NCBI GenBank assembly: GCA_947589195.1
Contig: CANPZX010000002.1
Span: forward strand, 1 to 51,176
DNA from: an uncultured Bacilli bacterium
GTDB taxonomy: Bacteria > Bacillota_I > Bacilli_A > RF39 > UBA660
Direction: 5' to 3'
Length of the DNA: 51,176 nucleotides
The first letter of the stretch is position 1. The number at the start of each line of letters is the position of its first letter. This document shows, one piece after another, positions 33,462 through 42,715 of this stretch. A program made the position numbers and the translations under genes. The notes beneath the pieces are model-generated. The model ran no database searches, was not told where the DNA came from, and saw only the letters and a list, made by a program, of their open reading frames with translations.

Positions 33462-35552
33462 CTATTTCTTAAAAACATCTAAAATGATACTTTTAGTTTT
33501 CTCTTGACTATATTCTTCTACTGTATTATAGGCATTTTTAATTAACTCATTTTTCTCTTTAGCTTTTAAATTTAAAAATTTTAAAATAGCCTCTTCTAAA
33601 GTTTTCTCTTCATAAGGATTAAATGGTAAACTATTTTGTTTATTTAAATAACTACCTGGTCCATAAAGATTTGAACCGATTACCAGCGTTTCACAAGCCA
33701 TCGCTTCTAAACCCGTTAAACCTAGACTTTCACTTTTCCGTCTTGTCGGATAAATTAAAGCCTCTAAAGAATTATAAACATAAACTAATTCTTCTTGTGA
33801 TAAGAAATCTTTTCGAATAATTAATTTACTAAGTTTATTTTTCTTAATTAATTTTTCTAATATATCCACTTCACTACCTGAACCAACTATTAAAAATTTA
33901 ATATTTTTTAATTTAGTTGAAGTTTTAATATTATAAATTGCATTAATTAAAGTATCATATCCTTTATCTTTTTCAATTCGGGAAATAAAACCTAGATATT
34001 TATATTTAGAGTTTAATCCAGATAGTTTAAGAGCTTCTTTTCTTGGTATTTTTTTAAATTTAGTTAAATCTACTCCCCCCGCCGGATAGATAGTTATTTT
34101 ACTTTTATTTACTTGATACTCACTAGTTAAAACATCTTGAAAGTATTTAGATGGAGCTATTACATTGTCAGCATATTTTAAGAAAAAACGACTACGTTTA
34201 ATATTTTTATTATCAATTTTAGTATCCGCGACAATATCATTACCATGAACATTTAAAATTAACTTGGTTTGATAAGAGGTAAGATAAGGAATAAATATTG
34301 GTATCGTACTGTGCGAAATAAAATGAACATAGTAATAACTATAATTATTAACTAAAGCTTTGAAAAAACTAGCAAGATAAAAGCTAATATATTTAATTAA
34401 TTTATCTAATATATTGGAACTTTTAGTCATTTTTACTAAATCAATTTGATAACCATTTTCTTTTAAAAGTTCGTAAGTATGATCAACAAATACCCCATAA
34501 TGTGGATACTTTTTACTAGGATACATATTAGTTATTAACAATATATCCCTCTTTTCTTCTGGTTGTTTATTAAAGATAAAAATTAAACTTACTAACGTAA
34601 AGGCAAAAATGTTAGTTAAAATATTAAAGCCAAAGAAACTAAGAAGAATAGTAAAAATAAAAGTCAATAAGTAAACATTTTTTAATTTAGCATTTTTTAA
34701 AATATAAAAAATAAAACTTAAATAAATTAATGAACCCACTATCCCTAGATTAAAGAAAATAGTTAATAAATCAATATTAGTTTGAAAACTAAATAAACCG
34801 AGTAGCTTATTTAAAGCTTGAGTATCCAAAAAATTTTGAAAAATAGTCGAAACTGAAGTAAAAGAAGTAAAATCTACTCTACTCATAAGTGCTAGATTGG
34901 GTAAATAACTAGTTAAGAATAAAAGAAAAACTAAAATAGTAATTAAAGATTTTAAATAATTTGTTCTAAAGAAATTTAAAATACTTTTAAAATTAGTTAA
35001 AATAAAATATATTATTGTCATAATAAAACAAAGATAACCAATTAAACTATTTAAAGAAAAAAGTGCATAAGTAAATATTACCATTAGAATTAACTTAAAT
35101 AAATAATTATTCGTCTTAATAATAGTAAGAATAAATAAAGGCATAGTTATTAAAAATAAAGAAATGATTAAATTACTAAAAGGATTAATAATTATAAATA
35201 AAGATAAAATTATAAAAATAAGGGTTAAGATATTTTTATTTAATTTAATATTATGCCTAATAAAATATAAACTAAAAAATAAAGGTAAATATAAATTTAT
35301 AAAATGAAGAATATTAGGTATTAAATTAGGTAAATCTTCTCTAAATAAGTAAATTATATTAATAATAAAATAAATTCCCCAACTTAATAATATTTTCTTA
35401 TCTTGTTTATTTTTGATTAAATAAATCAAAGTAATAAGTAAAGGAATCAATATTATAATTCTTAAATTATTAAAAAAATATGCCATACTTGTTAAGATTA
35501 ATATAATAATTAAGCCTAATAAATTGGAAAAATTTTCTTTAGTCATAATCAT
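33462..35552 (-). CDS. Fusion: O-antigen polymerase/ligase-like membrane domain + GT4 glycosyltransferase
   Basis: Residues ~1-325 contain about 11 membrane helices, with the overall pattern of Wzy/WaaL-like proteins but no strong motif. Residues ~335-696 are a complete GT-B enzyme. It begins 'ILLITNMYPSKKYPHYGVF', then has 'VHFISHSTIPI', 'FLGFISRIEKDKGYDT', 'GSGSEVDILEKL' and 'SLGLTGLEAMACETLVIGS' (the E-x7-E region of GT4). Joining a polymerase-like membrane part to a cytoplasmic transferase is uncommon. It would couple sugar addition to a membrane step. The neighbours are GtrA and a TagO-type enzyme, so it belongs to a second glycan gene group starting at 37020. Confidence 0.82.
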   Translation of the reverse strand: MIMTKENFSNLLGLIIILILTSMAYFFNNLRIIILIPLLITLIYLIKNKQDKKILLSWGIYFIINIIYLFREDLPNLIPNILHFINLYLPLFFSLYFIRHNIKLNKNILTLIFIILSLFIIINPFSNLIISLFLITMPLFILTIIKTNNYLFKLILMVIFTYALFSLNSLIGYLCFIMTIIYFILTNFKSILNFFRTNYLKSLITILVFLLFLTSYLPNLALMSRVDFTSFTSVSTIFQNFLDTQALNKLLGLFSFQTNIDLLTIFFNLGIVGSLIYLSFIFYILKNAKLKNVYLLTFIFTILLSFFGFNILTNIFAFTLVSLIFIFNKQPEEKRDILLITNMYPSKKYPHYGVFVDHTYELLKENGYQIDLVKMTKSSNILDKLIKYISFYLASFFKALVNNYSYYYVHFISHSTIPIFIPYLTSYQTKLILNVHGNDIVADTKIDNKNIKRSRFFLKYADNVIAPSKYFQDVLTSEYQVNKSKITIYPAGGVDLTKFKKIPRKEALKLSGLNSKYKYLGFISRIEKDKGYDTLINAIYNIKTSTKLKNIKFLIVGSGSEVDILEKLIKKNKLSKLIIRKDFLSQEELVYVYNSLEALIYPTRRKSESLGLTGLEAMACETLVIGSNLYGPGSYLNKQNSLPFNPYEEKTLEEAILKFLNLKAKEKNELIKNAYNTVEEYSQEKTKSIILDVFKK

Positions 35553-35561
35553 ACCTCCGCT

Positions 35562-35978
35562 TTATTTTTTAAAGACAAATATTTTACTTAAAATATAGTT
35601 AGCAATAATAACTAATATTTGACTAATTAATTTAGCTAAAGTATCACTTTGTCTAAGTAAACTGACAAAGATAAACATTATTAACATATCTAATAATAAT
35701 GTGGAAAGTCTCGCCCCAAAAAAACTGATTATTTCTTTAAGATATTCTTTACTTTTACTTTGAAAAACAAAAATTCGATTAGTAATATAAGCAAATAAAA
35801 CGGCACCTACCCACGATAAGACATTAGCAATCTGTAATTCTAAAGAATTACTAGCATCTAAAAAAGTATGTACACATATAAAATAGATAATTAAATTAAT
35901 TAAAGTAGTTAAAACTCCCACTACTAAGTAATTAATAATTTCGCGATATTCTTGATAAAGCTTACTTATTTTTTGCAT
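35562..35978 (-). CDS. GtrA family membrane protein (second copy)
   Basis: The 138 residues form four membrane helices: 'VVGVLTTLINLIIYFICV', 'NVLSWVGAVLFAYITNR', 'FGARLSTLLLDMLIMFIFV' and a last helix ending 'NYILSKIFVFKK'. This is the GtrA flippase pattern. It overlaps the 3' end of the TagO-type gene by 17 bases and precedes the polymerase-GT4 fusion by 9 bases. It probably serves a lipid-linked sugar in that pathway. It is not closely similar to the GtrA at 18865. Confidence 0.9.
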   Translation of the reverse strand: MQKISKLYQEYREIINYLVVGVLTTLINLIIYFICVHTFLDASNSLELQIANVLSWVGAVLFAYITNRIFVFQSKSKEYLKEIISFFGARLSTLLLDMLIMFIFVSLLRQSDTLAKLISQILVIIANYILSKIFVFKK

Positions 35979-37020
35979 TTTTCTCCCTCCGTTTAAATAA
36001 AATATCTGTTTTTAAAACTATAAATAAGAAAAGAATCATTAAGCCAATATAAATTAAAATGGCATAAGTTGTATCCCCTAAAGCATAAAAGATGGATATT
36101 CCCGCAAATAAGATATCAATAGCATAAATTATTAATAAGGATGCTTTAGTGGAAAATTCTAGTTTTAAAAGTTGATGATGTAAATGAAGTTTATCCGGAG
36201 TATTAAAAGGATTTTGATGTTTTAAAATCCGCCGAATAATCGAAAATATAACATCAATTATTGGGGTGGCTAAAATTACTAAAGGAATAAGTAAAGAAGT
36301 AAACGTGGCTGTTTTATAACCTAATAAAGCGGTCACGGCAATGATAAAGCCTAAGAAATTACTTCCGGTATCTCCCGCATACATATAGGCAGGAGGAAAA
36401 TTATAAACTAAAAAGCCAAGAATTGAACCTAACATAATTAAACATAAGGTTGTATCAAGACCATTTTGCATATTCATTATAAAGGCAATGATAGAAATAG
36501 TAGCAAAGTAAATTGCACTTATCCCCGATGATAATCCATCTAATCCATCTGATAAGTTAATAGCATTCGTAATAGCAACAATTATAATGATGGTAATTAG
36601 GTAATTAAAAGGAGGAGCAATATTTAAATTAAATCCAAGAATAGATAAGTAATCAACTGTTATATGACCATAAAAAGCAATAATACAAGCAGCAAATATT
36701 TGGACAATTAATTGATATTTAGCTTTAAGCGGATTTATATCATCAATCATACCCATAATTATTAAGAAAAAACTACCCATTAATATCGATAACATTTGGA
36801 CACTACTTTCCGCATAAAGCATATAACCTATTAAAAAAGAAATAAAGATAGCTAAACCACCTAAAGTAGGCATAGGTACTTTATTTAAACGTCTATTATT
36901 AGGATAATCTAAAGCTTTGACATGATAAGCTATTTTACGAACTATAGGAGTTAATATTAAACTACTTAAAAATGTTATAAATATAATAATAAAAACATTA
37001 TGGCCATTTACTGTAAGCAT
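35962..37020 (-). CDS. Undecaprenyl-phosphate sugar-1-phosphate transferase (TagO/WecA/MraY family)
   Basis: This polytopic enzyme (352 residues, about 11 helices) attaches a sugar-1-phosphate, usually GlcNAc-1-P, to undecaprenyl phosphate and so starts wall-glycan synthesis. The sequence shows 'NNRRLNKVPMPTLGGLAIF', the metal-binding Asp pair 'GMIDDINPL' (93-94), the 'NLSDGLDGLSSG' loop, 'GDTGSNFLG' and 'KLHLHHQLL'. All are conserved in the WecA/TagO branch, and the HLHH distinguishes it from MraY. It is the first gene of a short operon with gtrA and the polymerase-GT4 fusion. It could also prime the polysaccharide of the 10.8-30 kb cluster. Confidence 0.94.
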   Translation of the reverse strand: MLTVNGHNVFIIIFITFLSSLILTPIVRKIAYHVKALDYPNNRRLNKVPMPTLGGLAIFISFLIGYMLYAESSVQMLSILMGSFFLIIMGMIDDINPLKAKYQLIVQIFAACIIAFYGHITVDYLSILGFNLNIAPPFNYLITIIIIVAITNAINLSDGLDGLSSGISAIYFATISIIAFIMNMQNGLDTTLCLIMLGSILGFLVYNFPPAYMYAGDTGSNFLGFIIAVTALLGYKTATFTSLLIPLVILATPIIDVIFSIIRRILKHQNPFNTPDKLHLHHQLLKLEFSTKASLLIIYAIDILFAGISIFYALGDTTYAILIYIGLMILFLFIVLKTDILFKRREKNAKNK

Positions 37021-37082
37021 CTTATCACTTCCTGTATTTATTATAACCTAAGAACATAAAAAAAAGAAGAAATACTAACATT

Positions 37083-37793
37083 TTATTTCCTTTTTAAAGT
37101 TAAATTTAATTCTTTACCATACTTATAATTTTTTAAAGCTGAATTATAATGATTAACCAAAGCTTCTTCTAAACTTATATTATCTGTTTCTAATAAAAGT
37201 TCTTCACTCATAATTCTTTTTCCCATAACTTTTTGTTTAATAAAATTATCTTTTTTAATTAGAACTTCTGATATAACCGAAACATTAGGTTTTATATCAT
37301 ATAAAGTTTTATCATTATTAAAAAAATCAATTAATGATGTATTTATATTTATTCCATTATCTATTCCTTTAATTAAAGAAAATAAATTACATTTTTGAAT
37401 TCTTTCTAAATGATAAATTACAGTTTCTAAAAATTTTTTATTATCAAATCTTAATATATCAATTTGCATTTTTTTAGCATTCTCTGTTATAAAAAATTGT
37501 AAACTAGGATACCAAAGCATTTTATATTTTTTTATTTCTTCTGTTAAAAAACGAGCATTAAATGGTTCTAAATAAATTAAATTATTATTCCAATTAAGAG
37601 TATAAATTAATGATGTTTCAAGATCTTTAAAAATAAATGGGGCAATGATTTCTAAATGAGACCATAAATTAGTACAAATCCATTCCATTTTTTTTAAAGC
37701 TAATAGTTGTTCTTTTTTTACTTTAGAATAACCACTTACATCTTGATGTTCTAAAACTAATTTTTTAATTGTTTCTTCCAAAGAATTTGGCAT
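37083..37793 (-). CDS. Hypothetical protein
   Basis: I do not recognise this soluble protein. The best start is the ATG at 37791-37793, preceded by AGGTG, giving 236 residues; the longer frame begins with the GTG that is part of this ribosome binding site. It is rich in aromatic and charged residues, with no signal peptide, membrane segment or clear motif. 'WICTNLWSHLEIIAPFIF' and 'MLWYPSLQFFITENAKKM' look helical. It has neighbours of unrelated function on the same strand (TagO-type gene downstream, uridine phosphorylase upstream). Confidence 0.7.
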   Translation of the reverse strand: MPNSLEETIKKLVLEHQDVSGYSKVKKEQLLALKKMEWICTNLWSHLEIIAPFIFKDLETSLIYTLNWNNNLIYLEPFNARFLTEEIKKYKMLWYPSLQFFITENAKKMQIDILRFDNKKFLETVIYHLERIQKCNLFSLIKGIDNGININTSLIDFFNNDKTLYDIKPNVSVISEVLIKKDNFIKQKVMGKRIMSEELLLETDNISLEEALVNHYNSALKNYKYGKELNLTLKRK

Positions 37794-37833
37794 AAATTTC
37801 ACCTAGTGATTTAGTATATTAAATTATTTATTT

Positions 37834-38607
37834 TTATGCAATATTTTCTTGATTAATTAATTTTTCAATAGCTTTAATAGCAACATTTATTTCCTTATCT
37901 ACATCAAATACTTCTTCATTATCTAAACCTAATTTTTCTCTTTCTTGATTCCAAATAACTAATAACACCGCGGCAGCTTTTAATTTAAGAATACTAGAAA
38001 CTATATATAAGGTAGCAGTTTCCATTTCACTACACAAACACCCAGCTTTACACCATGCTAGCCATTTATTTTCTAACTCATAACTAATTGGCATCCGCTT
38101 AGGATCATGTTGTCCATAAAAAGAATCTTTACATTGTACAATACCAACATGATTAGGATAACCTAGCTCTTGGGCAGAATCTCTTAAAGCTACAACTAAA
38201 TCAATATCCGCAACCGCGGGAAATTCAATAGGTACATATTCTTTACTTGTTCCTTCTTGTCTTATAGCTCCACTTGCTATGACAATATCCCCGGCTTTTA
38301 CTCCAATTTGCATACCCCCACTAGTTCCCACACGAATTAAGTTTTTAATACCTAACATGGCTAGTTCCTCAACACAAATAGCTGTTGATGGTCCACCCAT
38401 GCCTGTGGAAATTACTAAAATTTTTTCACCTTTAATCTCACCTAAAAAACTAGTATATTCCCGATTAGTTTTTAAAAATAACGGATTATCTAACTTTTCC
38501 GCGATTAATTTAACTCTTCCCGGATCTCCTGGTAAAATAGCATATCTTGCTCCTTGTAAATCTTCTTTTTTTAAACCAATATGGTACATTACTTCATTTT
38601 TTTGCAT
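37834..38607 (-). CDS. udp: Uridine phosphorylase
   Basis: The enzyme splits uridine with phosphate into uracil and ribose-1-phosphate in pyrimidine salvage. The sequence has the phosphate-binding 'LPGDPGRVKLIAE' (about 28-40), 'VISTGMGGPSTAICVEEL', 'RVGTSGGMQIGVKAGDIV' and 'SEMETATLYIVSSIL', where the Glu-Met-Glu contacts ribose. The Q-x-R type residues for uracil ('YGQHDPKRMP') support uridine rather than purine specificity. AGGTG lies 6 bases before the ATG ending at 38607, so the GTG three codons upstream is probably not the start. About 257 residues is normal for the family. Confidence 0.93.
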   Translation of the reverse strand: MQKNEVMYHIGLKKEDLQGARYAILPGDPGRVKLIAEKLDNPLFLKTNREYTSFLGEIKGEKILVISTGMGGPSTAICVEELAMLGIKNLIRVGTSGGMQIGVKAGDIVIASGAIRQEGTSKEYVPIEFPAVADIDLVVALRDSAQELGYPNHVGIVQCKDSFYGQHDPKRMPISYELENKWLAWCKAGCLCSEMETATLYIVSSILKLKAAAVLLVIWNQEREKLGLDNEEVFDVDKEINVAIKAIEKLINQENIA

Positions 38608-38689
38608 TTTCTTCACCTATAATAATTATATCAAGATTATTTAAAAATGTCTTTATTTCTAAAAAATAAAAATGTTATTTCTAACATTT

Positions 38690-39226
38690 CTATTTAATTT
38701 TAATATTTAGTTCATCTATATTTAATGTTGGATGTTTGATTACCCTAACAAGTTCCATCGGAACTGGATTTTGATATCCTGATGATTTCATAAATCTAGT
38801 TGTCGGATCAGAAGTCATAGTATTACCATTATCTGCTGCGGGGATAAAATATTCTTTATAAGCTGGACATTCTAAAATAACTTCTCCATATTTTAAACAG
38901 ACCCCACCTAAATACCAATTTATTCCTTTATTATTATTGTATATTTCACCATCAATTTCTCTTTCTTCATATTCATCATCTTCACTATAGCCATATATGT
39001 AACCTAATTTTACATATCTTTCATATTCTTGTTCATTAACTGCTCGATAAACATGATCTCTTTTAAGAACATAACCATTTATTTCTTTTACTAAATAATC
39101 TCGACCTAATAACATTTTTTCGCGAGCTGTTAACGTATTACTTAATCCATTTAAAATTTTTTCTTGAGCCTTTCTTCTTTCCGAATCACTTGACAAAGGC
39201 ATAGAAAAAGCATTATATAAATCCAC
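38690..39226 (-). CDS. Hypothetical protein, possibly ADP-ribosyltransferase-like fold
   Basis: The protein is soluble, 178 residues from the GTG at 39224-39226, which has AGGTG 6 bases upstream; the open frame also allows a GTG at 39235. It starts with a helical, charged region and then has 'VYRAVNEQEYERYVKLGYI', 'YLGGVCLKYGEVILECPA' and 'FIPAADNG'. An early Y-R pair, a central G-x-C/Y strand and a late acidic strand recall small ADP-ribosyltransferase-like domains. However, the similarity is weak and I do not claim that activity. It follows the VanY gene closely on the same strand and is probably cotranscribed. Confidence 0.6.
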   Translation of the reverse strand: MDLYNAFSMPLSSDSERRKAQEKILNGLSNTLTAREKMLLGRDYLVKEINGYVLKRDHVYRAVNEQEYERYVKLGYIYGYSEDDEYEEREIDGEIYNNNKGINWYLGGVCLKYGEVILECPAYKEYFIPAADNGNTMTSDPTTRFMKSSGYQNPVPMELVRVIKHPTLNIDELNIKIK

Positions 39227-39235
39227 ATTAATCAC

Positions 39236-40375
39236 CTATTCATTATATTCACTAGTAATCCCAAAATAATCTTCCATCGTTAGCCAATCCCCATTATTAT
39301 AAAGTTTTAAAGCTAATTCTTCACCAACATACCGAAAATGCCAAGATTCATATTTATAACCCGTTTCATTAGTTTTATCTTTAGGATATCTTAAAATAAA
39401 ACCATATTTATAGCAGTTCTTTTCGAGCCAAATAGCCTCTGGAGAACCAATAAAGGTATCATTTATTTGATTAACATCAAAAGCAAGTCCTGATTGATGT
39501 TCCGAATGACCTGGTCTTGCCGAATAAGTATCAGCTTTTTCTTTACCATCCCTTGATACATAACGATTATAAATAGTATTTTGGGTATCATAACTTCTAA
39601 AACCACTTTGCAACCAAATATTTAAACCTTCAGTCTTCGCAATAGCGTTCATTGCCTCGAATGCCGCCTTAGTTTCTTTTGTTAATCCTGTCCCATAATT
39701 AGCTGGCAAAGAATAAGTCTTATTAACTACTAAATAACCATCGATATACGTAACCCCATTAATAGTTACGCCTTCAAATCCTTTTGCTGTTGTAAAATAC
39801 TTAACATCATCGGTGGGATTAATACTTGGTAAAGAATTACTATTTCCTTCTTTTACTTTTAATGTAAACTCTTCTTTAGTTTCATTCCCACTTTTATCTT
39901 TCGCAACATATGCCAATTTATATTCACCAACCTTATTAATATTATATTCACCTTCAATAGTTGGTGTAATCGTTTCATTAGAATTATCTTTTACTACCAC
40001 ATTTGCTAATAAATCAATTTTTACCCCTTTTTTCGTTTCTAAATTCTTTTTAAATTCTATTTGGGGGGCTTCTTTATCCACAACTAATATTTGATAAGTA
40101 ATTTCTTCTTTTTTACCTAACTTATTTTGAACTAAGACTGCTACTTTTTGACTTCCTAATTTACTAGTATCTATTTTTTTTACTTCACTTATAATTTTCC
40201 CATTTTTAACTTCTTTTATATATTCTAAGTTATTCACATCACTATTAATTTCGGCTTCTAAAAGCTCTTGCATTACTACATTTACTTTTTTAGGATATAA
40301 AATATAAGCAATTACACCAATAAATAATATACTAATTAAACAAATTATAACTTTAATTTTTGGTTTTCTTTTCAT
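39236..40375 (-). CDS. D-alanyl-D-alanine carboxypeptidase, VanY type, with an Ig-like domain
   Basis: This membrane-anchored wall enzyme trims the terminal D-Ala from peptidoglycan stems. An N-terminal helix ('VIICLISILFIGVIAYIL') anchors it. Residues ~100-180 form an Ig-like DUF5011-type repeat ('GEYNINKVGEYKLAYVAKD'). The VanY peptidase follows: 'WLQSGFRSYDTQ', the zinc motif 'SEHQSGLAFD' and the late 'ESWHFRYVG' with the third zinc His. The frame opens at 40405, but AAGGA 8 bases before the ATG ending at 40375 marks the start (379 residues). No vanR/S/A/H genes are near, so this is wall maturation, not glycopeptide resistance. Confidence 0.94.
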   Translation of the reverse strand: MKRKPKIKVIICLISILFIGVIAYILYPKKVNVVMQELLEAEINSDVNNLEYIKEVKNGKIISEVKKIDTSKLGSQKVAVLVQNKLGKKEEITYQILVVDKEAPQIEFKKNLETKKGVKIDLLANVVVKDNSNETITPTIEGEYNINKVGEYKLAYVAKDKSGNETKEEFTLKVKEGNSNSLPSINPTDDVKYFTTAKGFEGVTINGVTYIDGYLVVNKTYSLPANYGTGLTKETKAAFEAMNAIAKTEGLNIWLQSGFRSYDTQNTIYNRYVSRDGKEKADTYSARPGHSEHQSGLAFDVNQINDTFIGSPEAIWLEKNCYKYGFILRYPKDKTNETGYKYESWHFRYVGEELALKLYNNGDWLTMEDYFGITSEYNE

Positions 40376-40433
40376 ACTACTCATCCTTATTTTTAATTTT
40401 AACACAAACCATTTTAGTTCTCAAGATAGCCTT

Positions 40434-41966
40434 TTAAATTTCATTATAGTCATTATTTTTTATTAGATTAGCCGGATATTCATTAATGATTAAACTGGTA
40501 GTTGTTAATAGAATTCCCGCGATACTTGTAGCATTTATTAAGGAGTTAATAACTACTTTAGTGGAATCTACTACTTTAGTACTATTAATATCTTCATAAA
40601 TACCCGTACTTACATTATATAAAAACTGATAGTTGTTTTTTTCGATTTCTTTTAAGATTGGTTCTTTTTCTAAACCTGCATTTTCAATTATTTGCTCCAA
40701 AGGCAGTTTTAACGTTTCTTTAAAGTATAATAGTTTTCCTTCTTTTATCGTCTCAGCTATTTTGGCTAAAACAATTCCACTTCCGGGCACTATTCCTAAA
40801 TCTAAAGAAGAAATGGCCTCCAACGCATCAATAAAGCGCATCTTTTTTTCGCGTCTTTCGGTTTCTGTATAACCTCCAATAATTAAATTAACTATTCCTT
40901 TATCTAGCATCGCTAGTCTTTTACCTTTTAAATCCGGATTATTATTTATCCCAGTTTTTAATTTTTCTATATATTCTTTGATTTTTTCTTCTTCCGTAAA
41001 TTGAAAAGTAATTTCCTCTTTTTTAATAATTACTTGCTTACTAGTTCCCACTACTTCAAAAGTTAAATAATCTTTTACCCGACTAGACTTACTATTAGTT
41101 ATTATTTCTAAATCAGCAAATATTTCTAATTTTTCTTCCCCATACCCAGGTATTTTTATTAAATAAATTTGGGCTTCATTATTTAAATATAAAGACATTA
41201 TTTCATTTATTAATTCATCACTATAATCATCAGCAATAATTATTAACTTTTCATTTCGTCTAATTATTTCATTTATAATATTAGCTATTTCTTCTAAATT
41301 TTCTAAACAATCTTTTAAAAGTAAAATACGCGCATTAGTTATATTAATTTCATTTTGGTCTTTAAAATAATAAAGTGAAACTAAACCCGTATCTAAAGTA
41401 TAACCTTTTTTTAATGTTAAAGTAGTTTTATCATCCGTACCAATTTGGATATTAATCGCTTCTTTATTTTTTACTAAATTAAAAGCTTCACTTATTAAAT
41501 AACCAATTTCTAAAGATCCACCGGAAATACAAGCAATATTTTTTAAATCATCTTCTTTAGGCATTCGCGACATTTCTTTTATTTTTTCAATTAATTCTTC
41601 TACTCCCGAATCTAATTCTTTTTTTAAGAAAATAGGATTCATTCCTTGTTTAATTAATGCTAAACCATTTTTAAATAATCCTTGTAATAAAACTAAGGTA
41701 GTTGTTGTGCCATCGCCAACTTTTTCGTCTGTCGCAATCGATGCTTCTTTCGCTAATTCTAAAAAGGTATTTATTATCGCATCTTCACTTTCAATATTTT
41801 GGGCAATCGTTACCCCATCATTGGTAATAAAAGGACTAAAAGAAGAATGGTCAATAATTGCATTACTCCCTTTAGGCCCTAAAGTAGTTTTGACCGTATC
41901 ACATAGTAAATCAATAGCTTCAATCATTTTAGTTTCTAATTCTTGTCCTCGAATAACTTTTTTCAT
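40434..41966 (-). CDS. Divergent GroEL-like (type I) chaperonin
   Basis: The 510-residue protein follows the cpn60 plan. It has 'TVKTTLGPKGSNAIID', the ATPase residues Asp50 ('ITNDGVTIA') and Asp85 in GDGTTTT (84-90), and the hinge-near 'ALEAISSLDLGIVPGSGIVLA' with the conserved Asp of 'FIDALEAI'. It is unusually divergent: GDGTTTT replaces GDGTTTA, GSG replaces GGG, the apical domain is hard to align by eye, and the C-terminal GGM repeats are absent. No groES is adjacent and no CIRCE is present. The start overlaps the DUF4130 stop by ATGA, so it is translated with a DNA-repair-type pair. I infer a specialised chaperonin; substrate unknown. Confidence 0.85.
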   Translation of the reverse strand: MKKVIRGQELETKMIEAIDLLCDTVKTTLGPKGSNAIIDHSSFSPFITNDGVTIAQNIESEDAIINTFLELAKEASIATDEKVGDGTTTTLVLLQGLFKNGLALIKQGMNPIFLKKELDSGVEELIEKIKEMSRMPKEDDLKNIACISGGSLEIGYLISEAFNLVKNKEAINIQIGTDDKTTLTLKKGYTLDTGLVSLYYFKDQNEINITNARILLLKDCLENLEEIANIINEIIRRNEKLIIIADDYSDELINEIMSLYLNNEAQIYLIKIPGYGEEKLEIFADLEIITNSKSSRVKDYLTFEVVGTSKQVIIKKEEITFQFTEEEKIKEYIEKLKTGINNNPDLKGKRLAMLDKGIVNLIIGGYTETERREKKMRFIDALEAISSLDLGIVPGSGIVLAKIAETIKEGKLLYFKETLKLPLEQIIENAGLEKEPILKEIEKNNYQFLYNVSTGIYEDINSTKVVDSTKVVINSLINATSIAGILLTTTSLIINEYPANLIKNNDYNEI

Positions 41967-42715
41967 AATTCATCACTCACTTCTAAGATATATTTCCAAT
42001 ATTTTTTCGGCATAAAATTTTGACGGCACCTATCATTTTTTCTTTCTTTAATGCCAATTGTTTTATAAAAACTTTGCCAAAGTTCTTCTACTAGTTCTTC
42101 TTTCGTTGAATTTAAAGTAGCAACATTTACATTTTCTTCACTTACTAGATAAAATTCTTTTTTATCATATATACTTAATATACCCCGATTTACATCTTTA
42201 ATTATCCAAAATTCATTTTTTAGTCTATTTTTAAAATGTTGGGATAATAAAATTAAAACATTATTAGAAGGTGCTATCTCGGCATATAATACTTTATTTT
42301 GTAATTCTCTAAATCTTACAAAACCTTTAAGTTTATGACTTTCATTACTTACATACTTACAAATTTTTAAAACTTTATCAATTACGGTTATATTTCGATA
42401 ATAAAAAACTTTATTTTTATATTTTACACTATAACCAAAGAAGTAAAATAATATTAGTTCTTTTTGGGGATTCTCCGATAAATAAACATAAAACATTGTT
42501 TTTAGAATTTCTTTACTTAAATATTTTTGAATATCTTTTATTAATTGGTCATCTTCTTTTAACGAAAGGTTTATTACTGCATCAAATAAGTTTTGTTGAT
42601 AATTACTATTTTTTATATTAGCAGGAATTATTTTATTTTGCCAAAGTGTTTTTATAAGGGTTAACAAACTTAAGAAATTATCATTATAAAGATAGATATA
42701 ATTATTTTTTTTCAT
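41963..42715 (-). CDS. DUF4130 / TIGR03915-type putative DNA metabolism protein
   Basis: This 250-residue soluble protein is the usual partner of the radical SAM protein encoded upstream. It begins 'YLYNDNFLSLLTLI' and has the typical central 'LKGFVRFRELQNKVLYAEIAPSNNVL' and 'LSQHFKNRLKNEFWIIKDVNRGILSIYD', then 'ELVEELWQSFYKTIGIKERKN' and the closing 'NFMPKKYWKYI'. The family has been assigned to DNA metabolism from gene context; the reaction is unknown. It overlaps both neighbours by 4 bases (ATGA). Confidence 0.88.
   Translation of the reverse strand: MKKNNYIYLYNDNFLSLLTLIKTLWQNKIIPANIKNSNYQQNLFDAVINLSLKEDDQLIKDIQKYLSKEILKTMFYVYLSENPQKELILFYFFGYSVKYKNKVFYYRNITVIDKVLKICKYVSNESHKLKGFVRFRELQNKVLYAEIAPSNNVLILLSQHFKNRLKNEFWIIKDVNRGILSIYDKKEFYLVSEENVNVATLNSTKEELVEELWQSFYKTIGIKERKNDRCRQNFMPKKYWKYILEVSDEL

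Noticed and set aside
25771..34077. Short C6 runs in other glycan genes as phase-variation sites (for example near 25775 and 34073)
   Set aside because: Six to seven bases is near the length expected to be stable; only the two ten-base tracts stand out.
39236..40375. Glycopeptide resistance role for the VanY-like protein
   Set aside because: No vanHAX or vanRS genes are near, and VanY-type carboxypeptidases with wall-binding domains are common in ordinary cell-wall maturation.
42712..42715. Mycoplasma-type genetic code (TGA = Trp)
   Set aside because: TGA serves as a stop in several well-formed gene ends here, and tryptophans are encoded by TGG.
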